From: Porticoccaceae bacterium
GTDB lineage: Bacteria; Pseudomonadota; Gammaproteobacteria; Pseudomonadales; Porticoccaceae
NCBI GenBank assembly: GCA_030590275.1
Contig: JAUUYV010000088.1
Coordinates: forward strand, 1-6,997
DNA length: 6,997 nt
Direction: 5' to 3'
Shown here: one piece after another, positions 6,019 through 6,997 of the stretch
Numbering within the stretch: position 1 is the stretch's first letter
How the letters are laid out: each line of letters opens with the position of its first letter
Notes under the pieces: model-generated
Databases searched by the model: none
Told to the model about the DNA's origin: nothing
The model's input: only the letters and a program-made list of their open reading frames with translations
Made by a program: the position numbers and the translations under genes

Positions 6019-6997
6019 ATAACTCAACTAAAAACCAGCTACCCGAAACCAAAGAACAATACAGCAGCCATATTCCGGCGCTTAAAACCCTGATCGCCTG
6101 CGGCTGGGAGTTTCTCTCCGCCCAAGCCTGTCTGGCGCAACGCGGCAATACTCGCGAGTTGCTGCTTAAAAACGATTTGATTGCCTTTCTGCAAACCCAG
6201 CGCTTTGAGTACAAGGGCGAACAGTACCCTCTTTCTGCCAATGCTATCGACCAGATCGTCCGCGATGTCGCCTCCCCCGGGCTTAACGAAGGGCTGATGA
6301 CGGCCAATGAAGGCTTTTATGACAAGCTGGTACTGGGCATTACTGTCACAGAGTTTATTAACGGCAAAAAGCATTCACCTACGGTGCGATTGCTGGACTG
6401 GGACAGTCTGGCCAATAACCGCTTTGTGGTGACCGAAGAGATGGAGGTGGCGAACAGCAACGGCACCAGCACCCGGCGGCCCGACTTGGTCTGTTTTGTG
6501 AACGGTATGCCGCTGGCGGTGATTGAGGCCAAACGCCCAGATTCTGGCAACCCCAATAAAAACAGAGTCGAAGAGGGCATCAGCCAGCAGATTCGCAACC
6601 AGAAGAATGATGAAATACCCCGGTTGTTTGCCTTCAGCCAGTTGCTGTTGTCAATCAGCAGTATTGAGGGGCGTTACGGCACCACCAAAACCCCGGCCAA
6701 GTTCTGGGCAAAATGGCGGGAAGAAGAGTTTAGCGAGCAGCACTTTAGCCAGCTTAAGAACACCGCCTTAAGCGCTGATGCACTGGACACCTTGTTTGCC
6801 GGCAAGGAGCCCCGGATACGCAGCTATTTTGAAACACTGTGGAGCCAGGCCGAACTGGTCACTGAACAGGATCGCCTGCTGATTAGCCTGCTCAGCCCGG
6901 AACGCCTGCTGGAGTTTGTGCGCTTTTTTATTCTGTTTGATAAAAAGGTCGGTAAGATCGCCGCCCGTTATCAGCAAGCCTTTGGCGTCAAAGCCCT
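6009..6997 (+). CDS. hsdR: Type I restriction enzyme subunit HsdR, 5' part
   Basis: HsdR is the motor-nuclease subunit: it joins the HsdM/HsdS complex, translocates DNA with its ATPase and cuts far from the site. The frame stays open for 329 codons to the window edge; full proteins are around 1000 residues. After an N-terminal helical segment (KEQYSSHIPALKTLIACGWE at 15-34) comes the PD-(D/E)xK nuclease core: RPDLVCFVNGMPLAVIEAK, with Asp159, Glu173 and Lys175 all present. The helicase motifs lie beyond the window. The ATG at 6009 has a strong AAGGAA (5995-6000) and overlaps the Abi stop by 10 bp. Codons near the start are repeated at 4464-4533 in the relic. The visible part looks functional. 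Confidence 0.94.
   Translation, partial: MGLNNSTKNQLPETKEQYSSHIPALKTLIACGWEFLSAQACLAQRGNTRELLLKNDLIAFLQTQRFEYKGEQYPLSANAIDQIVRDVASPGLNEGLMTANEGFYDKLVLGITVTEFINGKKHSPTVRLLDWDSLANNRFVVTEEMEVANSNGTSTRRPDLVCFVNGMPLAVIEAKRPDSGNPNKNRVEEGISQQIRNQKNDEIPRLFAFSQLLLSISSIEGRYGTTKTPAKFWAKWREEEFSEQHFSQLKNTALSADALDTLFAGKEPRIRSYFETLWSQAELVTEQDRLLISLLSPERLLEFVRFFILFDKKVGKIAARYQQAFGVKA
6049..6118 (+). repeat. Right copy of the perfect 70-bp direct repeat (inside hsdR)
   Basis: Identical to 4464-4533. This copy is part of the apparently intact hsdR gene, codons about 14-37. Imperfect similarity to the relic continues to about 6157, and resumes from 6333 after the 171 bp missing in the relic. Confidence 0.95.

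Noticed and set aside
6039..6374. Long minus-strand frames opposite hsdR
   Set aside because: They are shadows of the well-supported hsdR frame, which carries the complete nuclease motif.
1..6997. Integrase, transposase, IS ends or CRISPR array
   Set aside because: None found: no recombinase-like protein, no terminal inverted repeats with target duplications, and no regularly spaced repeats. The only sizeable repeats are the hsdR and hsdS fragments.

Overview
The window shows a type I restriction-modification (RM) operon, read entirely on the + strand, with two different abortive-infection modules packed between hsdS and hsdR. Order: end of hsdM (1-470), hsdS (460-1644), a three-gene CBASS operon of patatin phospholipase, CD-NTase and E2-like protein (1641-4427), a small chimeric relic (4442-4687), a 72-residue UPF0149/SEC-C protein (4684-4902), a 192-bp gap with a candidate promoter and terminator, an Abi_2/AbiF-type HEPN protein (5095-6018), and the first 329 codons of hsdR (6009 to the window end). 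Genes overlap by a few bases or nearly touch almost everywhere, so most of the window reads as one translationally coupled operon. The only sizeable non-coding gap is 4903-5094.

The host is probably a gammaproteobacterium, judging from the style of the HsdM/HsdS/HsdR proteins and the UPF0149 (YecA-like) remnant. This is a weak inference and no genus can be named. The CBASS segment looks richer in A/T than hsdR, which fits separate acquisition of the cargo.

The most informative structure is the relic at 4442-4687. Its first part is the N-terminus of HsdR (with 57 codons missing inside), and its last 12 or so codons are the C-terminus of HsdS. Each cargo is therefore flanked by an hsdS 3' end on its left and an hsdR 5' end on its right: [hsdS end]-CBASS-[hsdR start] joined to [hsdS end]-SEC-C-Abi-[hsdR start]. 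A perfect 70-bp direct repeat (4464-4533 and 6049-6118) is what remains of the duplicated hsdR start. Homologous exchange through either pair of repeats would remove one cargo and leave an in-frame RM operon, so the hsdS-hsdR junction behaves like a cassette slot that currently holds two inserts.

Functionally the locus is layered. HsdM/S/R methylate self DNA and cut foreign DNA. The CBASS operon makes a cyclic nucleotide that activates a membrane-degrading phospholipase. The Abi protein is a predicted HEPN RNase, possibly controlled by a small RNA made from the gap just upstream. The arrangement recalls the classic EcoprrI locus, where the anticodon nuclease gene prrC lies between hsdS and hsdR and is held off by the RM complex.
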